Made by a program: the position numbers and the translations under genes
Assembly (NCBI GenBank): GCA_020627685.1
Contig: JAHDGK010000045.1
Coordinates: forward strand, 1-38,669
Direction: 5' to 3'
DNA length: 38,669 nt
DNA from: Granulosicoccus sp.
GTDB lineage: Bacteria > Pseudomonadota > Gammaproteobacteria > Granulosicoccales > Granulosicoccaceae
The notes under the pieces: generated by a model
What the model was told of the DNA's origin: nothing
Seen by the model: the letters and a program-made list of their open reading frames with translations, nothing else
The model's database searches: none
Part shown: piece by piece, positions 32,049-38,669 of the stretch
How the letters are laid out: every line of letters begins with the position of its first letter
How positions within the stretch are numbered: the stretch's first letter is position 1

Positions 32049-33468
32049 GCGTACCCATAGAGTATCGATGTTGAGTGTTTCTAAGCTGGTCGTAGCGACG
32101 CTATTTCTGATGTCGGGATTGGCTCAGGCACAAAGCTCGTTGCCTGACTTTACAAAGCTGGTCAAGAAGAACCATGAGGCGGTGGTCAACATCAGTATTT
32201 CTCAGTCGCCCATACAACGCTCTAGACCGGAAATTCCCGGTACTACTGAAGACTCCATAGTCGAGGATCTCATCAAGCGTTTTGAGGAAGAGCGCGCACC
32301 TAGCGGACCGGACGAAGGACGCACACAAGGTTCCGGGTTCATCATTTCTGAAGATGGATTTATCCTGACCAACAATCATGTGGTTGAAAATGCTGACAGA
32401 GTGACAGTGCGCATGCATGACCGCAGACAACTTAACGCTATCGTTATTGGAACTGATCCGCGTTCAGACGTCGCTCTGCTCAAAGTTGATGCCGTTGATC
32501 TACCCGTGGTCAGTATCGGAGACAGCGACAAACTGGAAGTCGGTGAATGGGTACTGGCGATAGGGTCACCCTTTGGTTTTGATTTTTCTGTCACAGCTGG
32601 AATCGTCAGTGCGACAGGACGCGCACTACCCAATGAAAGCTACGTACCGTTTATACAAACCGATGTAGCCATCAACCCGGGTAATTCAGGTGGGCCGCTA
32701 TTTAATTTAGACGGCGACGTCATTGGTATTAACAGCCAGATATACAGCCGAACCGGAAGCTTCATGGGATTGTCTTTTGCCATTCCTATCGAAATGGCAA
32801 TTGATGTTGCCGAGCAATTGCGCGACACCGGCAAAGTTAGCCGTGGCTGGCTTGGCGTCATTATTCAAGAAGTGACGTTAGAACTGTCAAAGTCGTTTGG
32901 TATGGATCGCGCCTATGGTGCGGTGGTCTCAAGAATCCTTCCTAATAGCCCAGCCTCGAATTCAGAGCTGAGAGTTGGTGATGTCATTACACATTTTGAT
33001 GGTCGCAAGGTTGAGCGATCGTCTTCGCTGCCTCCATTGGTCGGCCGGGTTCGCGCTAATGAAGACGCAACCGTCACAGTGGTGCGTGAAGGAAAGACCG
33101 TCGACTTGACCGTGAACATCGGGATGTTGCCTTCCAACGAAGAATTGCGCAGCGGGGCTCCTCGAAAAATTATCAAGCCGATATTCAAGCAGCTTAAATT
33201 TTCGGTTAAACCTTTAGATGACAAAACCCGCGAAGAGCTGGGAATCGATAAAGGCGGCGTTCTGGTTGATGAGGTGGAAAAAGATAGCTCTGCCGAAAAA
33301 GCCGGTATCCGTATTAATGATGTTATCTCCATGATCGACAACAAGCCTGTCGATTCTGAGAGCGATGTGCAGAAGGTTCTAGACGAGTTGGATGGTCGAG
33401 ATTCGGTGGCTGTATTGGTCCATCGGCCTGAGGGGCCAGTCTTTCTGGCGCTTAAAATCGACCAGTGA
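32038..33468 (+). CDS. mucD: Periplasmic serine protease DegQ/MucD (HtrA family)
   Basis: 476 residues. GGAAAG lies seven bases before the ATG, inside the end of rseC (11-bp overlap). Signal peptide to about residue 33 (LVVATLFLMSGLAQA). Protease triad H114 (NNHVVENAD), D144 (PRSDVALLK), S217 (GNSGGPL). Two PDZ domains follow: one starting SRGWLGVIIQEV and one with ELGIDKGGVLVDEVEKDSSA. It degrades or refolds misfolded envelope proteins and is a sigma-E target. In Pseudomonas the same gene place is mucD. Its stop overlaps the next start (GTGA). Confidence 0.96.
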   Translation: MILERTHRVSMLSVSKLVVATLFLMSGLAQAQSSLPDFTKLVKKNHEAVVNISISQSPIQRSRPEIPGTTEDSIVEDLIKRFEEERAPSGPDEGRTQGSGFIISEDGFILTNNHVVENADRVTVRMHDRRQLNAIVIGTDPRSDVALLKVDAVDLPVVSIGDSDKLEVGEWVLAIGSPFGFDFSVTAGIVSATGRALPNESYVPFIQTDVAINPGNSGGPLFNLDGDVIGINSQIYSRTGSFMGLSFAIPIEMAIDVAEQLRDTGKVSRGWLGVIIQEVTLELSKSFGMDRAYGAVVSRILPNSPASNSELRVGDVITHFDGRKVERSSSLPPLVGRVRANEDATVTVVREGKTVDLTVNIGMLPSNEELRSGAPRKIIKPIFKQLKFSVKPLDDKTREELGIDKGGVLVDEVEKDSSAEKAGIRINDVISMIDNKPVDSESDVQKVLDELDGRDSVAVLVHRPEGPVFLALKIDQ

Positions 33469-33731
33469 GTACTCAGGCGGTACCGCTAACGTTGCATTAT
33501 CGTGACGGCTGTCACCTTTGCGAGGATATGGAACAGCAGCTCTTAGAGCTGCTGGAACCGGGTAGTTTTTCGCTGACTCGCATCGATATTGACGACGATC
33601 CGGCATTACAAGCTGCTTACAATGTCCGTGTTCCGGTCCTTTCTTGTGGAGAAATAGAGCTCTGTGAACACTTTTTGGATCTGGAGGCCGTGAAAGAGGC
33701 GCTTGCAAGCTACAATAGGGGGTCACCGTAA
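33465..33731 (+). CDS. Glutaredoxin-like protein (DUF836 type)
   Basis: 88 residues from a GTG overlapping the mucD stop by four bases. Thioredoxin-fold start LTLHYRDGCHLCEDMEQQLL with a CHLC redox motif; RVPVLSCGEIEL contains the cis-Pro, and LDLEAVKEAL closes the fold. It matches the small glutaredoxin-like family often found next to lepA. Its redox partner is unknown. The lack of the classical CPYC motif sets it apart from true glutaredoxins. Confidence 0.88.
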   Translation: MSTQAVPLTLHYRDGCHLCEDMEQQLLELLEPGSFSLTRIDIDDDPALQAAYNVRVPVLSCGEIELCEHFLDLEAVKEALASYNRGSP

Positions 33732-33780
33732 GTGAGCTGATGGATTGCCATCGAGCTCCAGTCCCGCCGAACCCGAACGC

Positions 33781-35577
33781 ATGCAGCAAAACATAAGAAA
33801 TTTTTCGATTATCGCTCACATCGATCATGGTAAATCCACGATTGCAGATCGATTCATCCAAGTGTGCGGTGGCCTGACCGATCGTGAGATGTCCTCGCAG
33901 GTTTTGGACTCCATGGATATCGAGCAGGAGCGTGGAATCACCATCAAGGCTCAGGCTGTATCGTTGGACTATAAGGCCCGCGATGGTGAAACCTACCACC
34001 TCAATTTCATCGATACACCCGGGCATGTGGATTTCTCCTACGAGGTCTCCCGTTCTCTCTCTGCGTGTGAAGGCGCTTTGTTGGTGGTCGATGCCTCTCA
34101 GGGTGTAGAAGCACAGAGTGTGGCTAACTGCTACACCGCCATCGAGCAAGACTTGGAAGTGCTGCCTGTACTGAATAAAATCGATTTGCCGGCGGCAGAC
34201 CCCGACAGAGTAGTGGATGAAATCGAAGAGATCATCGGCATTGATGCACACGATGCCATCCACGTCAGCGCTAAGACAGGCGTCGGCATCGAAGATTTAC
34301 TCGAGCAGTTGGTACAGCAAGTGCCCCCGCCAACGGGTGACTACGATGCACCACCTAAGGCGCTTATCATCGATTCCTGGTTCGATTCCTACGTGGGCGT
34401 TGTTACGCTTGTACGTGTCATTGAAGGCACCATAGAGCGACGCTCGAAAATTCAGATCATGTCGACTGGGCGCACCTTCCAGGCGGACGATGTCGGCATC
34501 TTCACGCCAAAGCGCAAAACTACCGACCGCTTGGCCGCTGGCGAAGTAGGTTTCATCATTGCCGGTATAAAAGAAATTGAAGCAGCTCGAGTGGGTGACA
34601 CAATCACTCTGGCAAACCGGCCGGCCGCAGAGCCGCTACCCGGATTTAAAGAAGTACAGCCGCGAGTATTCGCAGGCTTGTTTCCGATTGAAAGCGATGA
34701 CTACGAAAGCTTTCGAGAAGCGTTATCAAAGCTACGTCTTAACGATGCAGCCCTGCATTTTGAGCCTGAATCTTCTAGCGCCTTGGGTTTTGGTTTTCGG
34801 TGTGGATTTCTGGGCATGCTGCATATGGAAATCGTTCAGGAGCGTTTAGAGCGTGAATACAATCTTGATCTGATCTCCACCGCACCAACCGTGGTGTACG
34901 AAATTCTCGATACAAAGGGTGATTTAACGTACATCCACAATCCGTCGGAGCTCCCGATGGTCAACGTGATCGCGGAAATCCGCGAGCCGATCATCAAGGC
35001 AAACCTGCTGTTGCCACAGGATTACGTCGGAGACGTCATCAAGTTATGTGTGGAGAAACGCGGCGTTCAGGTGAGCATGCAGTACCTTGGTCGCCAAGTG
35101 CAAATGACCTACGAGCTGCCCTTGTCTGAAGTTGTATTGGATTTCTTCGACAGGCTTAAGTCGGTCAGTAAGGGGTATGCCTCTTTCGATTACGAATTCA
35201 AATGTTTTCAGCAAGCCGATTTGGTGAAGGTCGATATCTTAATTAACGGTGACAAGGTCGATGCACTGGCCTCCATTATTCACAGAGATCGTTCGCAAAG
35301 CCGTGGTCGTGAACTGGCAGAGCGTATGAAAGAAATTATCCCTCGCCAGATGTTTGAAATAGCCGTACAGGCGGCGATCGGGTCGCATATCATCGCGCGA
35401 TCATCTATAAAGGCCTTACGTAAAAACGTCACAGCCAAATGTTATGGCGGTGATGTATCGCGTAAAAGAAAACTGTTGGAAAAGCAGAAAGCGGGTAAGC
35501 GCCGCATGAAGCAGGTGGGTAAGGTCGAGATCCCACAGGAAGCATTCTTGGCCGTCTTACAAGTGGACCGTAACTAA
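33781..35577 (+). CDS. lepA: Elongation factor 4 (LepA)
   Basis: 598 residues from the ATG at 33781 ([20 protein letters not shown]); E. coli LepA is 599. A TTG at 33745 has a somewhat better ribosome site and would add 12 residues. GTPase motifs: G1 [10 protein letters not shown]2 region [11 protein letters not shown]3 DTPGHVD, G4 NKIDLP. Domain II follows, then the LepA-only C-terminal domain with [20 protein letters not shown]. It acts on the ribosome, where it back-translocates or aids initiation and 30S assembly. Shares its last base with the lepB start codon (TAATG). Confidence 0.97.
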   Translation: MQQNIRNFSIIAHIDHGKSTIADRFIQVCGGLTDREMSSQVLDSMDIEQERGITIKAQAVSLDYKARDGETYHLNFIDTPGHVDFSYEVSRSLSACEGALLVVDASQGVEAQSVANCYTAIEQDLEVLPVLNKIDLPAADPDRVVDEIEEIIGIDAHDAIHVSAKTGVGIEDLLEQLVQQVPPPTGDYDAPPKALIIDSWFDSYVGVVTLVRVIEGTIERRSKIQIMSTGRTFQADDVGIFTPKRKTTDRLAAGEVGFIIAGIKEIEAARVGDTITLANRPAAEPLPGFKEVQPRVFAGLFPIESDDYESFREALSKLRLNDAALHFEPESSSALGFGFRCGFLGMLHMEIVQERLEREYNLDLISTAPTVVYEILDTKGDLTYIHNPSELPMVNVIAEIREPIIKANLLLPQDYVGDVIKLCVEKRGVQVSMQYLGRQVQMTYELPLSEVVLDFFDRLKSVSKGYASFDYEFKCFQQADLVKVDILINGDKVDALASIIHRDRSQSRGRELAERMKEIIPRQMFEIAVQAAIGSHIIARSSIKALRKNVTAKCYGGDVSRKRKLLEKQKAGKRRMKQVGKVEIPQEAFLAVLQVDRN

Positions 35578-36374
35578 TGCCTTCAAATTGGGCAGACAAG
35601 ATCAACTTCCCGCTGTTACTGGTAGTCGCGACTGCGGTCACCGGACTCATCTGGCTGATTGATAGCTTGCTGTTTGCGCCCAAGCGCAAAGCCTCAGTCC
35701 GTTCCGAGAATGGTGAACTCCCTATTCTTGTGGAATACGTGCAGTCGTTTTTTCCAGTGCTGCTTTTTGTTCTAGTGCTGCGCTCGTTTCTGTTTGAGCC
35801 GTTCAAAATTCCGTCTGGTTCTATGATCCCGACCTTGTTAGTCGGTGACTTTATTCTGGTCAGCAAGTTTAGTTATGGTGTCCGCTTGCCCGTTGTTCAC
35901 ACCAAAATACTGGATACCGGTTCGCCGGAAAGAGGGGACGTAGCTGTATTTCGCTTCCCACAAGATCCCAGGCTCGACTACATCAAACGCGTTATCGGAT
36001 TACCTGGTGATACGGTCACGTATGAAAACCGGCAGTTCACCGTTAATGGCGAACTCATGGTCACCAATGATCCTCGGCGGTATGTCAGCCCGATTGATGA
36101 GCGTGAAGTAACCGGATCGGTTCAACGCACCGAATCTATCAATGGCGCTGAACATGAGATTCTTGAGTTCCCTAATGAGTTTCCTAAACGCTCGGGTACG
36201 ATAGTGGTCCCAGAGGGGCACTATTTTATGGTAGGTGATAACCGCGATCGAAGTAACGACAGCCGCTTTTGGGGATTTGTCCCTGAAGAAAACCTGGTCG
36301 GTGAAGCCAAATACATTTGGATGCACTGGAACGGTGGCGTACTGTGGAGCCGTCTGGCCACGGCTATTAAGTAA
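35577..36374 (+). CDS. lepB: Signal peptidase I
   Basis: 265 residues. Two N-terminal helices (about 11-33 and 58-72) place the catalytic domain in the periplasm. Catalytic Ser82 in PSGSMIPTL and general base Lys137 in DYIKRVIGLPGD; box E is GDNRDRSNDSRFWG. It removes Sec and Tat signal peptides at the outer face of the inner membrane; the proteases and PstS in this window are typical substrates. Start overlaps lepA by one base. A 185-bp gap follows. Confidence 0.96.
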   Translation: MPSNWADKINFPLLLVVATAVTGLIWLIDSLLFAPKRKASVRSENGELPILVEYVQSFFPVLLFVLVLRSFLFEPFKIPSGSMIPTLLVGDFILVSKFSYGVRLPVVHTKILDTGSPERGDVAVFRFPQDPRLDYIKRVIGLPGDTVTYENRQFTVNGELMVTNDPRRYVSPIDEREVTGSVQRTESINGAEHEILEFPNEFPKRSGTIVVPEGHYFMVGDNRDRSNDSRFWGFVPEENLVGEAKYIWMHWNGGVLWSRLATAIK

Positions 36375-36435
36375 ATTACAGCTAACAGTAATTTAAGAGA
36401 TCGATCACAGGTTCGACATTTCCTTCAAGTCGTGA

Positions 36436-36493
36436 AGCGTTGTAGCTCAGCGTGCGTGGATTTTAGACTCAGGTCTGAGCCGCATCTGACGCT
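36436..36493 (+). other. Possible RNA hairpin between lepB and the DUF4845 gene
   Basis: AGCGT (36436-36440) pairs with ACGCT (36489-36493), and inside that GCTCAG (36445-36450) pairs with CTGAGC (36475-36480), with unpaired bases between. Further on, ACGGG-CAG-CCCGT (about 36506-36518) is followed by TTGTT, a weak terminator-like hairpin. The role is unknown; it may process or attenuate the lepA-rnc transcript. Confidence 0.25.
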
Positions 36494-36559
36494 GTAATAG
36501 CTGTACGGGCAGCCCGTTTGTTAGCTGACCGTGAAATTCATAGACTTGGGTGGGAGATC

Positions 36560-36970
36560 ATGACAACACGAAAATTCAACAGACCTCAGCGCCAGCGCGG
36601 AATCGGCATGGTCAGCGTATTCGTGATGTTATCCATTGGCCTGTTTCTCGGATTATTTGCGCTGAAGATTGTTCCCGAGTACATGGAGAACTGGACGGTT
36701 GAGCAGATTGCAGAGGATACTCAGGCTAATCCTGAAATTCTGCAGCAGACGAAGGCCAAGATTTATGATCATATTAATCGAGCCTATCGTCAGAACAACT
36801 TGTGGGATCTTACCGCTGAAGACACTATCGTTTTAGAGAAGCAAGGTCGAGGCAAAGGCTACTCCTTGCAAGTGAAGTATGAAAAACGCGTACCGTTTGT
36901 CCATAACATTCACCTGATCGCCTCATTCGATAGCTCTGATGGTGAAGAAGTCCCTGCACCGGCAGAGTAG
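36560..36970 (+). CDS. DUF4845 membrane protein
   Basis: 136 residues from the ATG at 36560 with GGGAGA upstream; the frame is open to 36518 without added family sequence. The N-terminal cytoplasmic tail is basic (RKFNRPQRQRGIG), then one helix (about 16-36, VFVMLSIGLFLGLFALKIV), then PEYMENWTVEQIAE and a small soluble domain ending in KYEKRVPFVHNIHLIASFD. The motif order is characteristic of DUF4845 proteins, which lie between lepB and rnc in many gammaproteobacteria. Looks pilin-like at the start (GIGMVSVFVMLS) but no function is established. Confidence 0.85.
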   Translation: MTTRKFNRPQRQRGIGMVSVFVMLSIGLFLGLFALKIVPEYMENWTVEQIAEDTQANPEILQQTKAKIYDHINRAYRQNNLWDLTAEDTIVLEKQGRGKGYSLQVKYEKRVPFVHNIHLIASFDSSDGEEVPAPAE

Positions 36971-37016
36971 TTCTTCAAAGAAACACTTAGCTTGCTCACG
37001 CTGGTAAAGTGTGGGC

Positions 37017-37715
37017 ATGGCAAACCTAAGCACCCTTTGCGAAAAGCTTGATTATCGATTTAACGATGAGGCTCTGCTCATTGAGGCTTTATCGCATCGT
37101 TCCAGCGGTGCTGTTAATTACGAACGACTCGAATACCTAGGCGATAGTTTTCTCAACTTCACGATCGCTACTGAGGTATTCCACCACCGTCCCGATGACG
37201 ATGAAGGTGCACTAAGCCGACTCAGGGCAAGTCTGGTTCGTCAAAGCACTCTGGCTGAAATCGCCCGCGAACTTCAATTAGGTGATTACCTGAACATGGG
37301 GGTGGGCGAGCTGCGTAGTGGTGGCTTCAAACGCGATTCCATTCTCTCTGACGTCGTCGAATCCATTATCGGCGCTGTGTTCCTCGATTCAGGCTTTGAG
37401 GCCGCCAGGAAGCTGGTATTGCGCCTCTATGGCAATCGAGTGGTCGAGTTGCCGCCATCTGCAGAGCTTAAGGATCCCAAGACTCGCCTGCAGGAATGGC
37501 TGCAAGCACAAAGCCTTGACCGACCTGAATACGAAGTCGTTGAAGCAACGGGTAAATCGCACGATATGCGATTTACCGTGGTGTGCTCGCTTAATGCCCT
37601 GAACCTGTCTGTGAAATCCACATCCACCAGTCGGCGAAAAGCCGAGCAGGCTGCGGCCGCTTCCATGCTCGAGCGGATCGAGCGGCAAGAGTCGCAGGCA
37701 TCCGGCTGTGAGTAG
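37017..37715 (+). CDS. rnc: Ribonuclease III
   Basis: 232 residues from the ATG at 37017; a GTG at 37011 is an alternative. The catalytic domain shows HRSSGAVNYERLEYLGDSF (signature; acidic metal ligands in ERLEYLGD) and DVVESIIGAVFLD with the second acidic pair. The double-stranded-RNA-binding domain is DPKTRLQEWLQAQSLDRPEY followed by STSRRKAEQAAAASML. It cleaves long double-stranded RNA, including 30S pre-rRNA. Precedes era, as usual. Confidence 0.96.
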   Translation: MANLSTLCEKLDYRFNDEALLIEALSHRSSGAVNYERLEYLGDSFLNFTIATEVFHHRPDDDEGALSRLRASLVRQSTLAEIARELQLGDYLNMGVGELRSGGFKRDSILSDVVESIIGAVFLDSGFEAARKLVLRLYGNRVVELPPSAELKDPKTRLQEWLQAQSLDRPEYEVVEATGKSHDMRFTVVCSLNALNLSVKSTSTSRRKAEQAAAASMLERIERQESQASGCE

Positions 37716-37815
37716 TCTCGCTGGGCGCATTACTTCACAGTGATGTGCATTTGAGCGTAACAGCCGGCGTAGAAGCGGGTAGACTTCACGCTATATAACG
37801 AATTCAGGCGTATTG

Positions 37816-38669
37816 ATGACTTTTTGCGGTGTGGTATCCATAGCTGGGCGGCCCAATGTGGGTAAGTCCACTTTGCTTAATAATCTTATCGGGCAGAAGC
37901 TGAGTATTACGGCGCATAAGCCTCAGACAACGCGGCATAGTATTCACGGCATACAGACTGATGGCGAGCACCAGATTATCTACGTCGATACGCCGGGTAT
38001 TCACGTCACGGGTACCCAAAAACTCAATCAGGTGTTGAACCGTACAGCGTCGTCGTCTTTGCACGATGTTGATGTGGTTATCCTGCTTTTACAAGCCATG
38101 GTTTGGAACGATGATGATCAGCGTGCTTATGACATGGTGAGCCAATCAGGCGTCCCGTTCTTTATTGCTGTTAATAAAATTGACACGATTAAACATAAGC
38201 AAGAGCTTCTTCCATTCTTAACTAAAATTCCTCAACATGAACGGTTGCAAGACGTTATGTTGATATCGGCGAGGAAGGGAGCTGGTGTAGATGCTCTGGT
38301 TAAGGGTGTAACTAAACTTATTCCCGAGGCGCCCTGGCAGTTCGGTGAAGATGAACTCACCGATCGTTCATCCCGTTTTCTAGCCTCTGAAGCTGTCCGC
38401 GAGCAACTAACGCGATTACTATCTGCCGAGTTGCCTTACGCTTTGAGTGTAGAAATTGAAACCTTTGAAGAGAGCCCGGATTTGTTGCGTATAGGTGCGG
38501 TTATCTGGGTCGATAAAGCCAGCCAAAAAGGTATCGTCATTGGTAAAGGTGGTGCGCAACTTAAAGAGGTTGGAACGCGATCGCGATCCACATTGGAAAC
38601 CTTATTCGGCACTAAAGTATTTCTGAAGCTTTGGGTGCGGGTTAAGGAAGGCTGGGCCGATGATGAGCG
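37816..38669 (+). CDS. era: GTPase Era (3' end outside window)
   Basis: 284 complete codons are visible and the frame is still open at the edge; by E. coli Era only about a dozen residues are missing. Start MTFCGVVSIAGRPNVGKST. G1 GRPNVGKST, G2 TAHKPQTTRH, G3 DTPGIH, G4 NKID, G5-type ISARKG. The KH domain has GIVIGKGGAQLKEVGTRSRS and LWVRVKEGWADDE. It binds the 3' end of 16S rRNA and assists 30S maturation. No ribosome site stands out. Follows rnc by 100 bp. Confidence 0.96.
   Translation, partial: MTFCGVVSIAGRPNVGKSTLLNNLIGQKLSITAHKPQTTRHSIHGIQTDGEHQIIYVDTPGIHVTGTQKLNQVLNRTASSSLHDVDVVILLLQAMVWNDDDQRAYDMVSQSGVPFFIAVNKIDTIKHKQELLPFLTKIPQHERLQDVMLISARKGAGVDALVKGVTKLIPEAPWQFGEDELTDRSSRFLASEAVREQLTRLLSAELPYALSVEIETFEESPDLLRIGAVIWVDKASQKGIVIGKGGAQLKEVGTRSRSTLETLFGTKVFLKLWVRVKEGWADDE

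Noticed and set aside
33379-34263. Long open frame on the minus strand (294 codons) across mucD, the glutaredoxin gene and lepA
   Set aside because: It is antisense to three well-identified genes, has no family features and no ribosome site worth noting; a coding-strand shadow.
36430-36495. tRNA-like stretch GTTGTAGCTCAGC with pairing AGCGT/ACGCT ends
   Set aside because: There is no T-loop (no TTCGA), no anticodon arm of the right size and no CCA or proper acceptor. Kept only as a possible hairpin.

Overview
The window looks like a chromosomal segment of a mid-GC gammaproteobacterium, probably free-living and aquatic. The basis is gene order and protein family, not a database match. The run rpoE-rseA-rseB-rseC-degQ/mucD-glutaredoxin-lepA-lepB-DUF4845-rnc-era is classic for this class, as is ffs-dnaX-ybaB-recR. 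A monomeric NADP-type isocitrate dehydrogenase, a KQCGH-type isocitrate lyase and two secreted trypsins with GlyGly-CTERM-like tails fit marine gammaproteobacteria. No phage, transposon, CRISPR, rRNA or tRNA was found.

Layout. (1) 24-1600, minus: a tandem pair of unrecognised, paralogous, single-span membrane proteins. (2) 1778-5885: a LysR regulator divergent from a pirin / nitroreductase / pirin / glutathione S-transferase cluster, with a perfect 10-bp inverted repeat between them. (3) 5933-8908: two trypsin-family proteases in tandem. The second continues in frame into a lipobox and a separate C-terminal domain. (4) 8944-16682, minus: the complete phosphate regulon in the order phoB, phoR, pstS, pstC, pstA, pstB, phoU. 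Pho boxes precede phoB and pstS, and a strong hairpin terminator sits between pstS and pstC. (5) 16870-19886, plus: the 4.5S SRP RNA, then dnaX, ybaB and recR.

(6) 19917-25956: an isocitrate-node locus. A RamB/ScfR-like regulator (minus) faces a small gene that resembles only the alpha/beta insertion domain of malate synthase G. That gene is followed by isocitrate lyase (aceA), a terminator, and monomeric isocitrate dehydrogenase. No full malate synthase is present here. (7) 25957-26451: a gene-free, AT-rich stretch with five DnaA-box-like 9-mers, four of them within 44 bp. It is a candidate replication origin or DnaA-binding locus. (8) 26452-28923: orn (minus), rsgA (plus) and an RhdA-like sulfurtransferase (minus). 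(9) 29117-38669: the sigma-E operon running into translation, secretion and RNA-processing genes, ending in an era gene cut by the window edge.

How the parts work together. PhoR/PhoB sense phosphate through Pst/PhoU and drive pst expression; the intercistronic terminator would favour PstS over the permease. The regulator at 19917 probably adjusts the split of isocitrate between the glyoxylate shunt and the TCA cycle. Sigma-E, RseA, RseB, RseC and DegQ/MucD form the envelope-stress circuit, with a candidate self-regulated sigma-E promoter upstream of rpoE. The most unusual items are the stand-alone malate-synthase insertion-domain protein, the protease-lipoprotein fusion and the DnaA-box cluster.
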